Assembly: GCF_026013605.1 (NCBI RefSeq)
Contig: NZ_JAPDPJ010000011.1
Coordinates: 49,853 to 113,852 of the forward strand
Reading direction: 5' to 3'
DNA: 64,000 nucleotides
From: Plebeiibacterium sediminum
GTDB lineage: Bacteria; Bacteroidota; Bacteroidia; Bacteroidales; Marinilabiliaceae
Shown here: positions 18,877-28,356 of the stretch, one piece after another
Layout: each line of letters starts with the position of its first letter
Numbering within the stretch: the first letter of the stretch is position 1
Program-made: the position numbers and the translations under genes
The notes under the pieces: generated by a model
Told to the model about the DNA's origin: nothing
The model's database searches: none
What the model saw: the letters and a program-made list of their open reading frames with translations, nothing else

Positions 18877-19605
18877 CTAGTCTTCAACACACCGAACTGA
18901 GAATCCATATGACTTTCCGTATAAGGATGTATAAACACCTAATGTTGAATTTGATAAACTAACAGCATAAGCATCATATTCTGTATTTTCAGAGCTTGAC
19001 CACCAATATCCTACAGATGTAATTCTATCAAAAGTACCATCATATAAATATCTGCTCCCACCAGGTAAGGCATTAAAATAATACTCATTGGTAACATCTG
19101 ATTCAGTTTTTTTCCAATGAGATGTACCTGTTTCTTTTAAATAACCACCTGCAGTAACCACACCTCCAACGTAGTCAAACAATTCATGCCATTCACTTTC
19201 TGATGGTATGTGCCATCCATCCGGACAAACCCCCTGCGTATTTACTTCAATTAAAGGAGCTCCATTCATAGCTGCAGCATAAGTATAAAGAGCACCATAA
19301 TCACCCCCATACTCTTCCTCATCATTATCATAAAAACAATATGCCTTATCTACATTACCATCCTGTAAATCGCCCCAAGCATTATTCTCCACTACAAGAG
19401 GAATTTCTGTACCATCCGAATACTTTGTAACTCTTAAATTTTCTGCCATCCAGGTTTGATTACCTATAACGATAGTTTCATAAACATTTCCATCAACATC
19501 AACTAAAGATCCGATTGTTAAAGGTTCCTTTTCTTCTGTTGGATCATCTGAACATGATGATACACTAAAAATCACTAATAAAGCAAGAATTAAATTTTTA
19601 AACAT
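18877..19605 (-). CDS. Fib_succ_major-type lipoprotein
   Basis: A 242-residue lipoprotein. The ATG at 19605 gives the signal MFKNLILALLVIFSVSSCSDD with lipobox SVSSC; the frame is open further upstream to a TTG but without a better signal. The mature part shows the Fibrobacter succinogenes major paralogous domain: VIGNQTWMAENLRVTKY, PDGWHIPSESEWHEL, WWSSSE and a terminal GFSVRCVED. These domains occur in many copies on the surface of Bacteroidota, with no defined reaction. It is flanked by 260 bases upstream and sits between glycan-modifying genes, so it may be a passenger rather than part of the pathway. Confidence 0.85.
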   Translation of the reverse strand: MFKNLILALLVIFSVSSCSDDPTEEKEPLTIGSLVDVDGNVYETIVIGNQTWMAENLRVTKYSDGTEIPLVVENNAWGDLQDGNVDKAYCFYDNDEEEYGGDYGALYTYAAAMNGAPLIEVNTQGVCPDGWHIPSESEWHELFDYVGGVVTAGGYLKETGTSHWKKTESDVTNEYYFNALPGGSRYLYDGTFDRITSVGYWWSSSENTEYDAYAVSLSNSTLGVYTSLYGKSYGFSVRCVED

Positions 19606-19892
19606 ATCTTCTATTATTTGGTTAAACATCAATCTCTAATTAAGATCAGAATTTATATTTTTATACTAATAAGATAATCTTTATATATTTAAAATCAAAT
19701 CAATATTTGACTAATGGTAGAAATTTAAAATTAGTGATAAAACTTATGTATCTATTGCAGACCAATCAACAGCAATAAAATTTATACATTTAAAAATCAT
19801 TTGTTTTGGAACAAATCTGACATCAATATAAAATATGTGATTTCAAGATTAATTCAATTAGGCAATAAAATATTATAATTATAGAAGTACAA

Positions 19893-20915
19893 CTATATGT
19901 TTCTATATGCCTTATCTCCTTCAGTATATTGCATATACCATTTATTAACATCTACACCTAGTGTTTCTAATATATTAGATGGCTTTACAAAGATTGGTTT
20001 ATCTTTTAATGTATAATCTATATAGCTAGAAGCTTTTGTGACTTTTAATAAGTCCCTATCCATCAGAGATAAACTAATTGATACACAACCTTTTTGTTGT
20101 AAAAACCTTGTTAAATATGCTATTAATTCTCTTGCTTGTAACCAATTATGACCAAAATTTGGCATATAGACAATCCTACCTCTATTATATTTATTATTTA
20201 TTTTATGGATATAACATACACTATATCCTATAAATGCTTCATCTTTAAAAATCTCAAATCCATAGGACTCATTAACAGGACAATTCAGTAACCACTTGAT
20301 GAAATTTGCTGTCATATATTTTTCCATATATGTCTTATGAATATATGGAATATCCTTATTTACACTATTAACATCAACTTCTTTTATTTTAAGAATATTT
20401 TTTAGCTTAGGTGTTCTTTTAATATAACTTTGCAACATAATTGTTAGATTACCAATTCTTTTATAAAGAGATTTGTTTTCTAATGTGAGATAATATTTTA
20501 ACGGTTTGATCAATTTCATACAAGTATGAGAATAACCTATATTTGTTAATCCAAACATCGAATACATTGATTGAGCTATTTCTGATCCCTCAATAGTCAG
20601 ATTAAATTCACCATGTTGTAAAACCTTCTTGAATAGTTGTATACCTGCTAATCCTTTATACCCATCTTCTATTTTCCATGACATAGGAATTACACCTACA
20701 ATTTCATTGTCTCCATATTTATATATACTGGATATAAATCCAATCATACCAACAATACGTCCTTCTTTATTTTCTGCAACATAACCATTAAGTTTATCAG
20801 GAACATCAGGATCTTGCAGTAACCAATTTAATTCAGGTACACACTTTCGTTTCTTATACAATTCTTGTAATTGAAACAAGTCAGAAGCTTTTACCGGTCT
20901 AATTTTTTCAGACAT
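19893..20915 (-). CDS. GNAT-like N-acyltransferase
   Basis: A 340-residue protein with an N-terminal GNAT pattern: MSEKIRPVKASDLFQLQELY, then VAENKEGRIVGMIGFI as the beta4-type strand, and a second acyltransferase-like half with FEIFKDEAFIGYSVCYI. The length fits two fused or duplicated GNAT folds, as in FemAB-type proteins found in exopolysaccharide loci. It probably transfers an acyl or aminoacyl group to an amino sugar. It starts only 2 bases after the stop of the neighbouring lipoprotein gene at 20918, so the two are co-transcribed. Confidence 0.7.
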   Translation of the reverse strand: MSEKIRPVKASDLFQLQELYKKRKCVPELNWLLQDPDVPDKLNGYVAENKEGRIVGMIGFISSIYKYGDNEIVGVIPMSWKIEDGYKGLAGIQLFKKVLQHGEFNLTIEGSEIAQSMYSMFGLTNIGYSHTCMKLIKPLKYYLTLENKSLYKRIGNLTIMLQSYIKRTPKLKNILKIKEVDVNSVNKDIPYIHKTYMEKYMTANFIKWLLNCPVNESYGFEIFKDEAFIGYSVCYIHKINNKYNRGRIVYMPNFGHNWLQARELIAYLTRFLQQKGCVSISLSLMDRDLLKVTKASSYIDYTLKDKPIFVKPSNILETLGVDVNKWYMQYTEGDKAYRNI

Positions 20916-20917
20916 TC

Positions 20918-21742
20918 TTATTTAGATATTTGAGATAAAAACACTAATAATTGTTCTCCTAAATAATCCTCTCCAATAGTATTTAAATGTCCTCCATCAT
21001 ATGTGTAATCGGGAACTAACGTATAACAAGTATCATTACCTACCTTTATAAACGCTCTTTGGTTATTAGGTTTTGTTGATTCATATAATGCTATATCAAA
21101 AATAGCAGCATCATTTTGATATCTTTTCTTTAATAATTTATTAAACTTATTTCGTGCAATATTATCTTCAAGTCCAATAGATCGCCCAATCATTTTCTTA
21201 ACAAAAGCTTTAAATCCACTTTGAAGTTTTCTTAAAGGAACTGTAGAATGTGTAAAAATAATATCTGGATATTTACTCGAAAGCGAATCCATTGTTTCTG
21301 TATATATCTTAAAAACTGATTCAACATCTGTTCCCTCAATAAAATCCACATAACAAAATTTAAAAAATGCCACATCTATGTTAGTTGATAATTCACTATT
21401 GATTTTAAATTCAAAATCCTTAATTTTTGAATAAGGATTTCCATTTTTACCAATTTGAGTATGATATATAAAGCCATTCTCAATATTCAAATCTGTCATT
21501 GGGATATTATCTACTATTTTAATATCTAAACTATTGTTAGATATGTATCTCGACGTACCACTTAGAATATTTCTTCCTACAGACATATGTCCAAAATAGA
21601 TTCTTTTAGATGCAATTCTATTTATAACTTCAGGATTTAATTGAAAATAAGTATTGTCTGTATTTTTTTCCATATCATTTTTACTATTACACCCGATGTT
21701 AATTAAAAGGACTATTATGATTTGTAATATAAATCTTGTCAT
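20918..21742 (-). CDS. SGNH-hydrolase-like lipoprotein
   Basis: A 274-residue protein with a lipoprotein-type signal (hydrophobic start, LLINIGC lipobox with Cys18). Block I reads IYFGHMSVGRNI, with GHxSxG instead of GDSxS. A late block reads TYDGGHLNTIGEDYLGEQL, giving the D..H pair typical of SGNH/GDSL folds. The protein is thus probably a periplasmic esterase or acetyl-transfer protein acting on the polysaccharide, but the substrate is unknown. The gene is followed after 2 bases by the GNAT gene. Confidence 0.6.
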   Translation of the reverse strand: MTRFILQIIIVLLINIGCNSKNDMEKNTDNTYFQLNPEVINRIASKRIYFGHMSVGRNILSGTSRYISNNSLDIKIVDNIPMTDLNIENGFIYHTQIGKNGNPYSKIKDFEFKINSELSTNIDVAFFKFCYVDFIEGTDVESVFKIYTETMDSLSSKYPDIIFTHSTVPLRKLQSGFKAFVKKMIGRSIGLEDNIARNKFNKLLKKRYQNDAAIFDIALYESTKPNNQRAFIKVGNDTCYTLVPDYTYDGGHLNTIGEDYLGEQLLVFLSQISK

Positions 21743-21859
21743 AATTTATTCTTATATAATATGTTGGAGTTTAAAATAAAACCTGAGAAATGATTTCAAT
21801 TCATCCTTAAAAGAAAATATTAACCGCTGGTTAAATTATTATTCAATTCGAAAAGGAAG

Positions 21860-22738
21860 TTATTTTATATACTTATTAATAAGATCTACTGTTTGATCAA
21901 TATGACTTTTCTTTGACATTCCAACTACAACCGATTTAATTTCTGGAAATTGTCCTATAAACTCAAATGCTTCTTCCGGAGGAATCGCCCCTGCTGCTAA
22001 CGTACTCATTGGAATAAAATTCATTCCAGGTTTCTGCACTGCTTTAATAGTTGCATCAAGTGATGGGTTTAAATAAAAACCTGTTTTATTGAATGCTGCC
22101 ATTATTAAATAATCATCCCACCCTCTTTCGTCAAGTCTATTTCGTAATAGTGGGACATTTTTAGATATTAATCCTCCAGGTACACCATATTCCTTTTGAA
22201 TATGATCTCTAAATACATCAAACGCCTCATCACACCCCAACCCAAGAGCAAGATCAACAAGGGCATCATGCATAAAAATTGCACCTATTTTATGACCTTT
22301 AAATGGTAACATCTCAATATCAATTAAGATCTTTATCATTTTATATAAATTACCACCAACTAGACCTGTCATACCTGTAAGCATCATTGATAAACTTTTA
22401 CCCGCTCCAGCTTGTGAAAGTAAGTCCGTTAAAACGTTAAACATTCCCTTTTCATTAGCCTGACGCACATACTTTACAATGTAAGGTAATAAAGGATACA
22501 CTGTAAAATCATCTTTCAAAACAGGATCTGTGGATAAGATATCCAGTATAACTTTTGATCTTGGGTGAGTTGACATCATCATAGCCTTAACTCCTTTACT
22601 ATGAGCATATCTTAACACCTCAACTAAAGCACTTTTGTTCTCAAATTTTTGTTGTTTTGCATTTCCCCTTTCTTGAGATAAGTGATCTACACCAAAAAGG
22701 GGATTGTGACCTAATAATATCTTATCTAACTGTTTCAT
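21860..22738 (-). CDS. Conserved TIM-barrel-like protein, function unknown
   Basis: A 292-residue soluble protein; the ATG at 22738 is preferred over the upstream in-frame TTG at 22747. It opens with LDKILLGHNPLFGVDHLS, which resembles the start of aldo/keto reductase or other TIM-barrel enzymes. It carries a late IKSVVVGMSKKSHIDQTVDLI block like the terminal phosphate-binding segment of an aldolase-type barrel (VGMSKK). No catalytic Tyr/Lys/His set of aldo/keto reductases can be recognised. It follows a Gfo/Idh/MocA dehydrogenase by 115 bases, so a role in making or modifying an unusual sugar is a reasonable inference. Confidence 0.55.
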   Translation of the reverse strand: MKQLDKILLGHNPLFGVDHLSQERGNAKQQKFENKSALVEVLRYAHSKGVKAMMMSTHPRSKVILDILSTDPVLKDDFTVYPLLPYIVKYVRQANEKGMFNVLTDLLSQAGAGKSLSMMLTGMTGLVGGNLYKMIKILIDIEMLPFKGHKIGAIFMHDALVDLALGLGCDEAFDVFRDHIQKEYGVPGGLISKNVPLLRNRLDERGWDDYLIMAAFNKTGFYLNPSLDATIKAVQKPGMNFIPMSTLAAGAIPPEEAFEFIGQFPEIKSVVVGMSKKSHIDQTVDLINKYIK

Positions 22739-22862
22739 ATATATCAAACTTACTTTAAAATGGATTAGAGAAAATCTTATCTTTTATTTATCACACAACT
22801 AAGATCTTTGTCTGGCAGAAAGCCTTTTTTGTTGACCTGCTTGCATGAATTATTATAATTCA

Positions 22863-23903
22863 TCAGGAAATTAAAACTGGCTTACCTTGATCATTTGCCG
22901 ATTCATAACATGCATCAACAACCTTTTGTATATGAAAACCATCAAGTATTGATGGAGATGATTGACGATTCTCCCTTATCGCATTAATAAATTCAATATC
23001 CTGATTTGTAAACTTAGCTCCATTAATATCTATACATACACCCGTAAATAGATCATTTGCAGAATAAAATATTTTACCAGAATTATAATCACCTACTGCT
23101 TCATCCAGAAATAGATCAACTGTATCATCCGTTATTATTAAATTTCCATTTTCTCCCAGAATTTCTAATCTTAACTCCATCTTTCGTTTAAACCTAACAC
23201 TCCATGAAGCATCCATCCAGCCTTTTAAGCCTGATTTAAAATTTAAATTAACGTGAGCAAAATCTTCTATACCAGGAGAGTATACCGATAAAACATCAGC
23301 ATTAACACGTTCAACAGGGCCGAAATACCAATAAAGCAGATCAAGCAAGTGAGAACCTTGACTTTCCAACACTCCTCCTCCTGATATTTTTGGATCATAA
23401 CGCCAACCTTTCCCTTTTTTAAATAATTGAGAAACATATACACTACCCTTAACATTGATAATATTACCAAGAGCTTTTGCTTCTATAATTTTCTTACCTT
23501 TTTTAAAACTATCAATATTTCTTGCCATATATCCAATCATATTTGGAATCTGGCGTTTCTCCAATTCTTGTAACAGTTTTTCTGCATCACCTGCTTTAAC
23601 AGCTAATGGTTTTTCCATTAAAAATGGAATATTATGCTTAATACATTCCATTGCATTTTCAATGTGATATCCAACAGGACTACCAATCAACACTCCATCA
23701 ATAGTTTCTTTTTTAAGCATCTTGTCGATGCTTTTATACACATTAATGCGAGGATTTAGCATATTTAGAGGTTTTGCAGGAAACATGGCAGGATCAACAA
23801 CTGCAACAACCTCACTATCAGGAAGTGAATTAAATATAGCAGCATGCATTAATCCCATTCGACCTAATCCTATTATTCCAATTTTAAGTTTTGGTTGATC
23901 CAT
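22863..23903 (-). CDS. Gfo/Idh/MocA family oxidoreductase
   Basis: A 346-residue protein with the N-terminal Rossmann motif GIIGLGRMGLMHA (residues 9-21) and the family signature EKPLAVKAGDA near residue 95, whose lysine is catalytic in relatives. The second domain includes GGGVLESQGSHLLDLL, with the conserved Asp/His region. Enzymes of this family oxidise or reduce sugars and nucleotide sugars with NAD(P). In glycan clusters they often make 3-keto or deoxy sugar nucleotides. It lies between a glycosyltransferase and the TIM-barrel-like gene in the same orientation. Confidence 0.88.
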   Translation of the reverse strand: MDQPKLKIGIIGLGRMGLMHAAIFNSLPDSEVVAVVDPAMFPAKPLNMLNPRINVYKSIDKMLKKETIDGVLIGSPVGYHIENAMECIKHNIPFLMEKPLAVKAGDAEKLLQELEKRQIPNMIGYMARNIDSFKKGKKIIEAKALGNIINVKGSVYVSQLFKKGKGWRYDPKISGGGVLESQGSHLLDLLYWYFGPVERVNADVLSVYSPGIEDFAHVNLNFKSGLKGWMDASWSVRFKRKMELRLEILGENGNLIITDDTVDLFLDEAVGDYNSGKIFYSANDLFTGVCIDINGAKFTNQDIEFINAIRENRQSSPSILDGFHIQKVVDACYESANDQGKPVLIS

Positions 23904-23941
23904 ATTATTTACTTTTTATTTAATAATTGCATTATATTTCA

Positions 23942-25036
23942 TCATCTATTTAACTGATTATAAATAGATTTATATTCTTCAGCTATATTATCCCAATTAT
24001 ATTCCTTTAAAAATCGTTCTTTGGCCTTATTTGCTTTTTTCTTCATTTCTTCGATATTTGACAATGCCCAGGATACTTTATTAGCAATATCATTTACATC
24101 TCTTACTTTAAAAAACAGTACTTCATCTTCATTCAAAATGTCTTTATTCCCAATTATATCACTGCACACAACAGGACAATTGACCGTTACCGCTTCCATA
24201 AGCATCATAGACATTGCTTCTACATATGAGGGATAAATAAATAAAGTGGCCTTAGATAAATAACTTAATAACTTTTCCTTTTCCTTAATCATACCCAGAA
24301 AAGTAACATTTAAATCACCTTTTAATTGATACAATTCCTCTGAATAATCTTTTATTTGGTTCATATCTCCAGCAACCAATAAATGGCCCTTATAATCAAT
24401 TTGTCGCAAGGCTTGTATTAAGTCATGCAACCCTTTGGAGCGAATAATTCTTCCTGCAGCAAAAAATATATAATCTTTATGGTCGATGGAAGGAAGCAAC
24501 GCTGCGTTAACTGGATCAATACCGTTAGGAATTAATTGTGCATCTAGTTTAAATAAATCTTTATATTTTCGTTTTTCAAATTTTGAAACGCAGCATAATC
24601 GATCAGCCTTTTTTACATAGAATTTATTATTCGCATTCCAAAACCACTCAAATTTCTTCCATTTATCTACAATATTGAAACTTCCATGTGTAGTTAAAAC
24701 TACTCTATACTTCGGCTTAAGAAAAAGTAATGAAAAGGCGGCAAAACTATTATGAAGATGAATGACATCATAATTACCTTTAAAACGAGCATGTAATGCT
24801 GAAATCAAATAATACCAAAATCCATTTAGTTTTAGAAATGGTAATTTTTTAAATACCTTTTGATATACGCCATTATAAGGACCTGATTTTAAATGAGTAT
24901 GTGAAGAAATTGAATAAACATAAAAGTCAAAGTCATTTTTTAGATTATTAATTATATGCTCACCAGCAGTTCCTGCACCTACAAACGATGGCAGTCCTTT
25001 GATTCCAATTACAGCAACTTTAGGTTTTCTAGGCAT
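23942..25036 (-). CDS. Glycosyltransferase family 4 protein
   Basis: A 364-residue GT-B protein. The start is the ATG at 25036; the frame is open 6 bases further to a TTG. N-terminal GLPSFVGAGTAGEHI is the usual acceptor-side glycine-rich segment. The C-terminal domain has FAAGRIIRSKGLHDLIQAL and then FIYPSYVEAMSMMLMEAV, with the family-4 E(x7)E motif. It should add one sugar to the lipid-linked repeat unit at the inner membrane. It overlaps the preceding glycosyltransferase gene by 8 bases, indicating tight co-expression. Confidence 0.87.
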   Translation of the reverse strand: MPRKPKVAVIGIKGLPSFVGAGTAGEHIINNLKNDFDFYVYSISSHTHLKSGPYNGVYQKVFKKLPFLKLNGFWYYLISALHARFKGNYDVIHLHNSFAAFSLLFLKPKYRVVLTTHGSFNIVDKWKKFEWFWNANNKFYVKKADRLCCVSKFEKRKYKDLFKLDAQLIPNGIDPVNAALLPSIDHKDYIFFAAGRIIRSKGLHDLIQALRQIDYKGHLLVAGDMNQIKDYSEELYQLKGDLNVTFLGMIKEKEKLLSYLSKATLFIYPSYVEAMSMMLMEAVTVNCPVVCSDIIGNKDILNEDEVLFFKVRDVNDIANKVSWALSNIEEMKKKANKAKERFLKEYNWDNIAEEYKSIYNQLNR

Positions 25037-26108
25037 TATCAATAATTTTTAAATATTCATTAGTAAAACGTTCTACACTATACTCTTGAGATATTATCTG
25101 ATAGGAATTTCTTCCGTAAGCATCCCTCATATCAAAATTTAAAATTAAAGTTTGAAGTGCATCTGCTATTCCATCTGCATCTTTCATTTTTAGTATAAAA
25201 CCATTTAATTCGTTTTTCACAAGTCTTGAATTATCTCCCACATCAGTAACTACACATGGTAATGAATAACTCATTGCTTCCATTATCGTATTTGAAATTC
25301 CTTCAAAAAGGGAGGTAGATAAGTATATTGTAGCCCTTTTATAATAATCCAGTATATTCGTTGGATTAATTACTATACTTACATACTGTTCTAATTGTAA
25401 TTCAACAATCCAACTTCTAATTGTATCTTTCAATTCACCCCAGCCAATTATTGTATAATGAATATTATTAATACCTTTCTTTACAACCAGACTAATAGAC
25501 TTTAAAGCTGTCAAGTAATCTTTCTGAGGAACAAATCTTCCTACCGTTAAAATTTCTACAATTTTATCATCTTTTCTTTCGATTAAAGCTGGAGATATAA
25601 TACAATTGGGTATTACAACAATTTTCTCTTTATTGAATTTTCTCCTTGAATAAAGCGCCGCACCGGATAAGTTATTAAATATTGTATAGGTATTAAAATG
25701 GTTATGCATCACACGTTCAAATATCTCTTTATGAGGTTTTAAAAAAGCATTTCTAACCCCACCTATTCGTACTTTTACTCCAGCCAAAAATCCAATTACA
25801 CCACATAAAACATTCCCTTTAAACAGATATGAGATTAAGACATCTGTATGATATGCTTTTAAGGCTTTAAACAGAGCAAACAAATTAAAAAATAAGCTGC
25901 CATTCAGAACTTTAATTGGAATATTATTTTCTTCAATATACCTAAGATTCCTGTGGTGTATTATATTTTTAAAAACAATTACATAAATATTATGATACTC
26001 ATTTAGGGTTTTGGCCAGCATTAAAGCTTGTTTCTCTGCCCCTCCTGCAACTAGATCTTTTGAAAGAATACAAATATTTTTCTTCTGTTTCTTCATCAAA
26101 TACTTCAT
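25029..26108 (-). CDS. Glycosyltransferase family 4 protein
   Basis: A 359-residue GT-B protein with SKDLVAGGAEKQALMLA near the N-terminus, ILTVGRFVPQKDY at the start of the second domain, and STSLFEGISNTIMEAM with the E(x7)E donor-binding pair. This wording is typical of GT4 enzymes that act on N-acetylhexosamine or hexose acceptors in Wzy-type clusters, but the sugar cannot be predicted. It overlaps the next glycosyltransferase gene. Confidence 0.87.
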   Translation of the reverse strand: MKYLMKKQKKNICILSKDLVAGGAEKQALMLAKTLNEYHNIYVIVFKNIIHHRNLRYIEENNIPIKVLNGSLFFNLFALFKALKAYHTDVLISYLFKGNVLCGVIGFLAGVKVRIGGVRNAFLKPHKEIFERVMHNHFNTYTIFNNLSGAALYSRRKFNKEKIVVIPNCIISPALIERKDDKIVEILTVGRFVPQKDYLTALKSISLVVKKGINNIHYTIIGWGELKDTIRSWIVELQLEQYVSIVINPTNILDYYKRATIYLSTSLFEGISNTIMEAMSYSLPCVVTDVGDNSRLVKNELNGFILKMKDADGIADALQTLILNFDMRDAYGRNSYQIISQEYSVERFTNEYLKIIDNA

Positions 26109-26170
26109 GTAAGGTGTTACTCTAAAACAGGTATCAATTTTTAAGTTTTATTACTATTTAAAAATTAAGA

Positions 26171-27217
26171 CTAATCTGTTACTATTCTCCTAAAATTATT
26201 ACGAAACATCGGAAATATTCCATCGATATTAGCTTTTAATAGACTTTCGCTGGTTTGAGAGTTAATGCTAATGCGAGGTAAAGCTTGTAAATAGTTTTTA
26301 TGTTCTGGAAAAATATTGGCTAACCTTGTTGTTGTTGCGGTTGAAAAGCCTATTTCTTTTACCATTTCAAACTCCCTTATACCTGCCTGATTTATTTTAC
26401 CATACGGATAGCTGAAATGAGTAACTTTTTTACCTATTTTCTGTTCTATTTCTTTTTGGGAATTTATTATTTCTAAATAACACTCTTTTTCTGATAATTT
26501 TGCAAGTGCTAAATGGTTTTGCGTATGCCCTCCTATAGTTACCATGGGATCGTTTGACAATTGAATAATCTGATCCCATGTTAAACTCATTTTCTCATTA
26601 TAAGAGTTAAGATCAATATCAAATAAATCAAAGAATCTAATCAATTCCTCTTTATTCATTTTAAGTAACTCGGTGCGTATTAAATTAAACGCTAACTCCT
26701 TTTGATATGCTGTCTTACATTTAATCTTATTTAAAAAAAAATATTCTTTTTGACTAAAACTATTTTTTTTTAATAAAAGATCTTCAAGAGCATACCACCA
26801 TAATAGTATTTTTTTATTTGGAAAACTATTTGCAATATAAATTGTAAAAGGGATATTATATTTTTTAAAAATAGGATATGCGTATTGATAATTATCAAAG
26901 TAACCATCATCTAATGTATACACCACGAACTTACGTGGCAGATCATTATTTATTAGCCGATTATATAACTCATCTAAGGAAATTGTCTTATATGAATTCC
27001 TAATAAAGTATTTTATTAATTGACTTAATTGGTCCTCTGTTATTTCAATACTTTGATGATTATGAATCCTTGTTTTATTTTCAGTTGGGATAACTCTATG
27101 AAGCATTAAAATATGTCCATATCCCCCATAAATTTGTTTAGAGATTCTGCCTATACCTGAGTATTTAATTAAAGGAGAAAATAGATGAGCTATATGTTTT
27201 ATTAAATAATTATTCAT
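26171..27217 (-). CDS. Polysaccharide deacetylase (NodB-type)
   Basis: A 348-residue protein; the ATG at 27217 is preferred to the TTG at 27229. NodB motifs are clear: motif 1 YTLDDGYFDNY with the catalytic/metal Asp pair, motif 2 GGHTQNHLAL with the two metal histidines, and FSYPYGK downstream. It belongs to carbohydrate esterase family 4-like enzymes, which remove N-acetyl (or other) groups from sugars. There is no obvious signal peptide, so it may act on lipid-linked or nucleotide-linked intermediates in the cytoplasm. It is embedded in the glycosyltransferase block. Confidence 0.87.
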   Translation of the reverse strand: MNNYLIKHIAHLFSPLIKYSGIGRISKQIYGGYGHILMLHRVIPTENKTRIHNHQSIEITEDQLSQLIKYFIRNSYKTISLDELYNRLINNDLPRKFVVYTLDDGYFDNYQYAYPIFKKYNIPFTIYIANSFPNKKILLWWYALEDLLLKKNSFSQKEYFFLNKIKCKTAYQKELAFNLIRTELLKMNKEELIRFFDLFDIDLNSYNEKMSLTWDQIIQLSNDPMVTIGGHTQNHLALAKLSEKECYLEIINSQKEIEQKIGKKVTHFSYPYGKINQAGIREFEMVKEIGFSTATTTRLANIFPEHKNYLQALPRISINSQTSESLLKANIDGIFPMFRNNFRRIVTD

Positions 27218-27262
27218 CGACTTAAACAAATAGGAAGAACATCTTTAACTGAAAACTAAATA

Positions 27263-28354
27263 CTAATGCAACAATTCCTGATAAAGTTCTATTGTTTTAT
27301 TCCCCATGCTTTCTATACTGAAATTTTCTTTGATTTGAAGATGTGCTTTTTTTGAAATTGAAACTCTTAGTTCATGAGATCCAATCAACTTCTTCAATGC
27401 AGAACTAAATGCTATTTTTGACATTGGTTCAATTAACAATCCATTTTCATTATTTATGATTAATTCATCTGTTCCTCCTCCTTTAGTCGCTATCACACTT
27501 TTACCCAAGGCCATATATTCAATTAAAGAATTTGATATGCCTTCAAGATGATTGTTTGAATTGGTTAATAAAACTCCAATATCAAGAACATTAATTACAG
27601 ACTCTACATTATTAACATTTCCTGTAAAAACTATTCGATCATTTTCTTTATACTTCTGTTCAAAGTCTTTTTTTGATTCCCCATCTCCAATTGCAAGAAA
27701 TGTAACATCTTCATTTATTTTGCAAATTTCGTTAGCTACTTCCAAAAAATTAGAATAATCCTTTCTGGGATGAAATGCAGCAACCATTCCAATAACTATT
27801 GATGTTTTTATTGAATATTTAGAACGTATTTCATTAGCATCTTTTAAATTTTCTAACCGGCTAAAGTTAAATCCATTATGAATTACTTTACCTCGATCTA
27901 AAGGTGCTTTATACGCCCTTAGACCTGCATATGAATTTGATAATACAATATTTGAAAAAGGGAAAGTTATCTTAGCTCTTAACCATTCTGATCCATATTT
28001 TTTACATTTTGAATTGGTTATCATTGCATTTACAAACGCAATTTTTTTAAAATGTGCAATTAGAAAGGAATAAATAGAAGGCATTGATCCCCAACTATGA
28101 ATTATTTGAGGTTTAAACTCTTTAATAATTTTTAAAATTTGAAAAAAAACAAACGGATCTTTTTTAATTTTCCTTTTTAAAATAACCAGTTCCGTATGCT
28201 GCAAACCATATACTTCCGGATAATCAATTCTATCTCTTAAGATAACTAATTTAGTTTTTATATTATTCTCTTTATCAAAATACCTAAGAAGTTCCATCAG
28301 CCGTCTTTCCTTTCCTCCTTTCATTAGGTTATCTGTAATTATAAAAACTCTCAT
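27263..28354 (-). CDS. Glycosyltransferase family 4 protein
   Basis: A 363-residue GT-B enzyme. Visible features are DNLMKGGKERRLMELLRYF at the N-terminus, IHSWGSMPSIYSFL, IGMVAAFHPRKDYSNFLE as the C-domain start, and NSNNHLEGISNSLIEYM with E(x7)E. The gene begins 2 bases after the stop of the glycosyltransferase gene at 28357. It is likely one of the repeat-unit assembling enzymes of the Wzy-dependent glycan. Confidence 0.87.
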   Translation of the reverse strand: MRVFIITDNLMKGGKERRLMELLRYFDKENNIKTKLVILRDRIDYPEVYGLQHTELVILKRKIKKDPFVFFQILKIIKEFKPQIIHSWGSMPSIYSFLIAHFKKIAFVNAMITNSKCKKYGSEWLRAKITFPFSNIVLSNSYAGLRAYKAPLDRGKVIHNGFNFSRLENLKDANEIRSKYSIKTSIVIGMVAAFHPRKDYSNFLEVANEICKINEDVTFLAIGDGESKKDFEQKYKENDRIVFTGNVNNVESVINVLDIGVLLTNSNNHLEGISNSLIEYMALGKSVIATKGGGTDELIINNENGLLIEPMSKIAFSSALKKLIGSHELRVSISKKAHLQIKENFSIESMGNKTIELYQELLH

Positions 28355-28356
28355 TT

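Noticed and set aside
22745..22752. Minus-strand -7-like box (TAAGTTTG) before the TIM-barrel-like gene
   Set aside because: It would put the transcript start at the start codon itself and has no -33 partner, so I do not call it a promoter.
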